Source of the DNA: Nostoc sp. NMS2 | GTDB lineage: Bacteria > Cyanobacteriota > Cyanobacteriia > Cyanobacteriales > Nostocaceae | DNA length: 64,000 nt | Assembly (NCBI RefSeq): GCF_017115105.1 | Contig: NZ_JABXKH010000137.1 | Coordinates: 1 to 64,000 of the forward strand | Reading direction: 5' to 3' | The notes under the pieces: generated by a model | The model's database searches: none | Seen by the model: only the letters and a program-made list of their open reading frames with translations | What the model was told of the DNA's origin: nothing | In this document: positions 63,857 to 64,000 of the stretch, one piece after another | Layout of the letters: every line of letters begins with the position of its first letter | Position numbering within the stretch: position 1 is the first letter of the stretch | Position numbers and translations under genes: made by a program

Positions 63857-64000
63857 CAGACTGAGAATCTTTATATTTAATAGAGAATATATCGTGAGTA
63901 TCTCCCTGTTCACGAAAACTAATTTGGGTAACATCCACCTTTGTATCAAAGCGTTTTGCCAATCCGTGGAGTAGACCAATCACCATTGGAGATAATCCTT
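63846..64000 (-). CDS. H-NOX haem nitric-oxide sensor, 3' end only
   Basis: The last 51 codons of a gene that extends beyond the window. The minus-strand frame reads [20 protein letters not shown] then [20 protein letters not shown], the hallmark C-terminal part of H-NOX (HNOB) domains. It stops with TAA at 63846-63848, overlapping the kinase start (ATGACAAATAA) by 11 bases. The overlap and the HNOBA domain of the kinase indicate a two-gene sensor operon. The haem-ligand histidine lies outside the window. Confidence 0.88.
   Translation of the reverse strand, partial: GLSPMVIGLLHGLAKRFDTKVDVTQISFREQGDTHDIFSIKYKDSQSDDK

Noticed and set aside
59969-63979. Kinase start at 63979 giving 1336 residues
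   Set aside because: The extra 41 residues are an out-of-frame reading of the H-NOX 3' end; the ATG at 63856 overlaps the H-NOX stop and begins the HNOBA domain.

Overview
The window comes from a heterocyst-forming-type filamentous cyanobacterium, most likely Nostoc or a close relative. Evidence: very frequent GCGATCGC (HIP1) octamers, an nblA gene, a cruF/cruG myxoxanthophyll pair, a PixGHIJL-type phototaxis cluster, cyanobacterial DUF3143 and DUF3110 proteins, a TamB homologue, and abundant short tandem repeats and small inverted-repeat elements in the spacers. No rRNA, tRNA, CRISPR array or prophage was seen. About 40 genes or gene relics can be supported.

Layout. 1-7005: housekeeping block with clpC and rimI (minus strand), then lysA, cdaA (c-di-AMP synthase) and uppS (plus strand; cdaA and uppS overlap by 4 bp). 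7086-13191: a RelE/ParE toxin relic, DUF3143, a membrane J-protein, a Tll0287-like haem sensor with HAMP, and a DnaJ/DnaK pair. 13735-21964: M28 peptidase, SagB-type oxidoreductase, a cyanobacteriochrome-type histidine kinase (PAS-PAS-GAF with DXCF and CH cysteines) followed 7 bp later by a hybrid kinase, then an aromatic amino acid permease. 21965-29255: an accessory stretch with an IS4-type transposase relic, an M15/PG-binding protein, nblA, a GC-richer ECF42 sigma-factor island with its YCII/DGPF, SnoaL-like and two VOC genes, and decayed fragments of a large repeat protein and a small duplicated gene.

29256-36066: rnhA, cruG and cruF, a PotD-like lipoprotein and PotB-like permease without the rest of the transporter, and a Uma2 nuclease. 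36144-46751 (minus strand): PatA-type regulator, CheY, CheW, soluble multi-GAF MCP and hybrid CheA, in the order of pixG-H-I-J-L, with a broken four-helix-bundle gene inserted between MCP and CheA. 47386-52551: murQ, DUF3110, a truncated O-antigen ligase joined to a decayed PEP-CTERM gene, and an unidentified protein. 53459-59443: a 1994-residue TamB-like protein. 59969-64000: a HNOBA hybrid kinase preceded by the 3' end of an H-NOX gene, a probable nitric-oxide sensing operon cut by the window edge.

Themes: signalling is dense, with light, haem and NO sensors and a phototaxis system. Small repeats have invaded both spacers and reading frames (lysA, tamB and cruG carry in-frame repeat inserts). 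The most informative accessory region is the ECF42 island, where the regulatory region in front of the YCII gene is duplicated and each copy carries a TGTCGA-N17-CGA motif matching the ECF42 target described for other bacteria.
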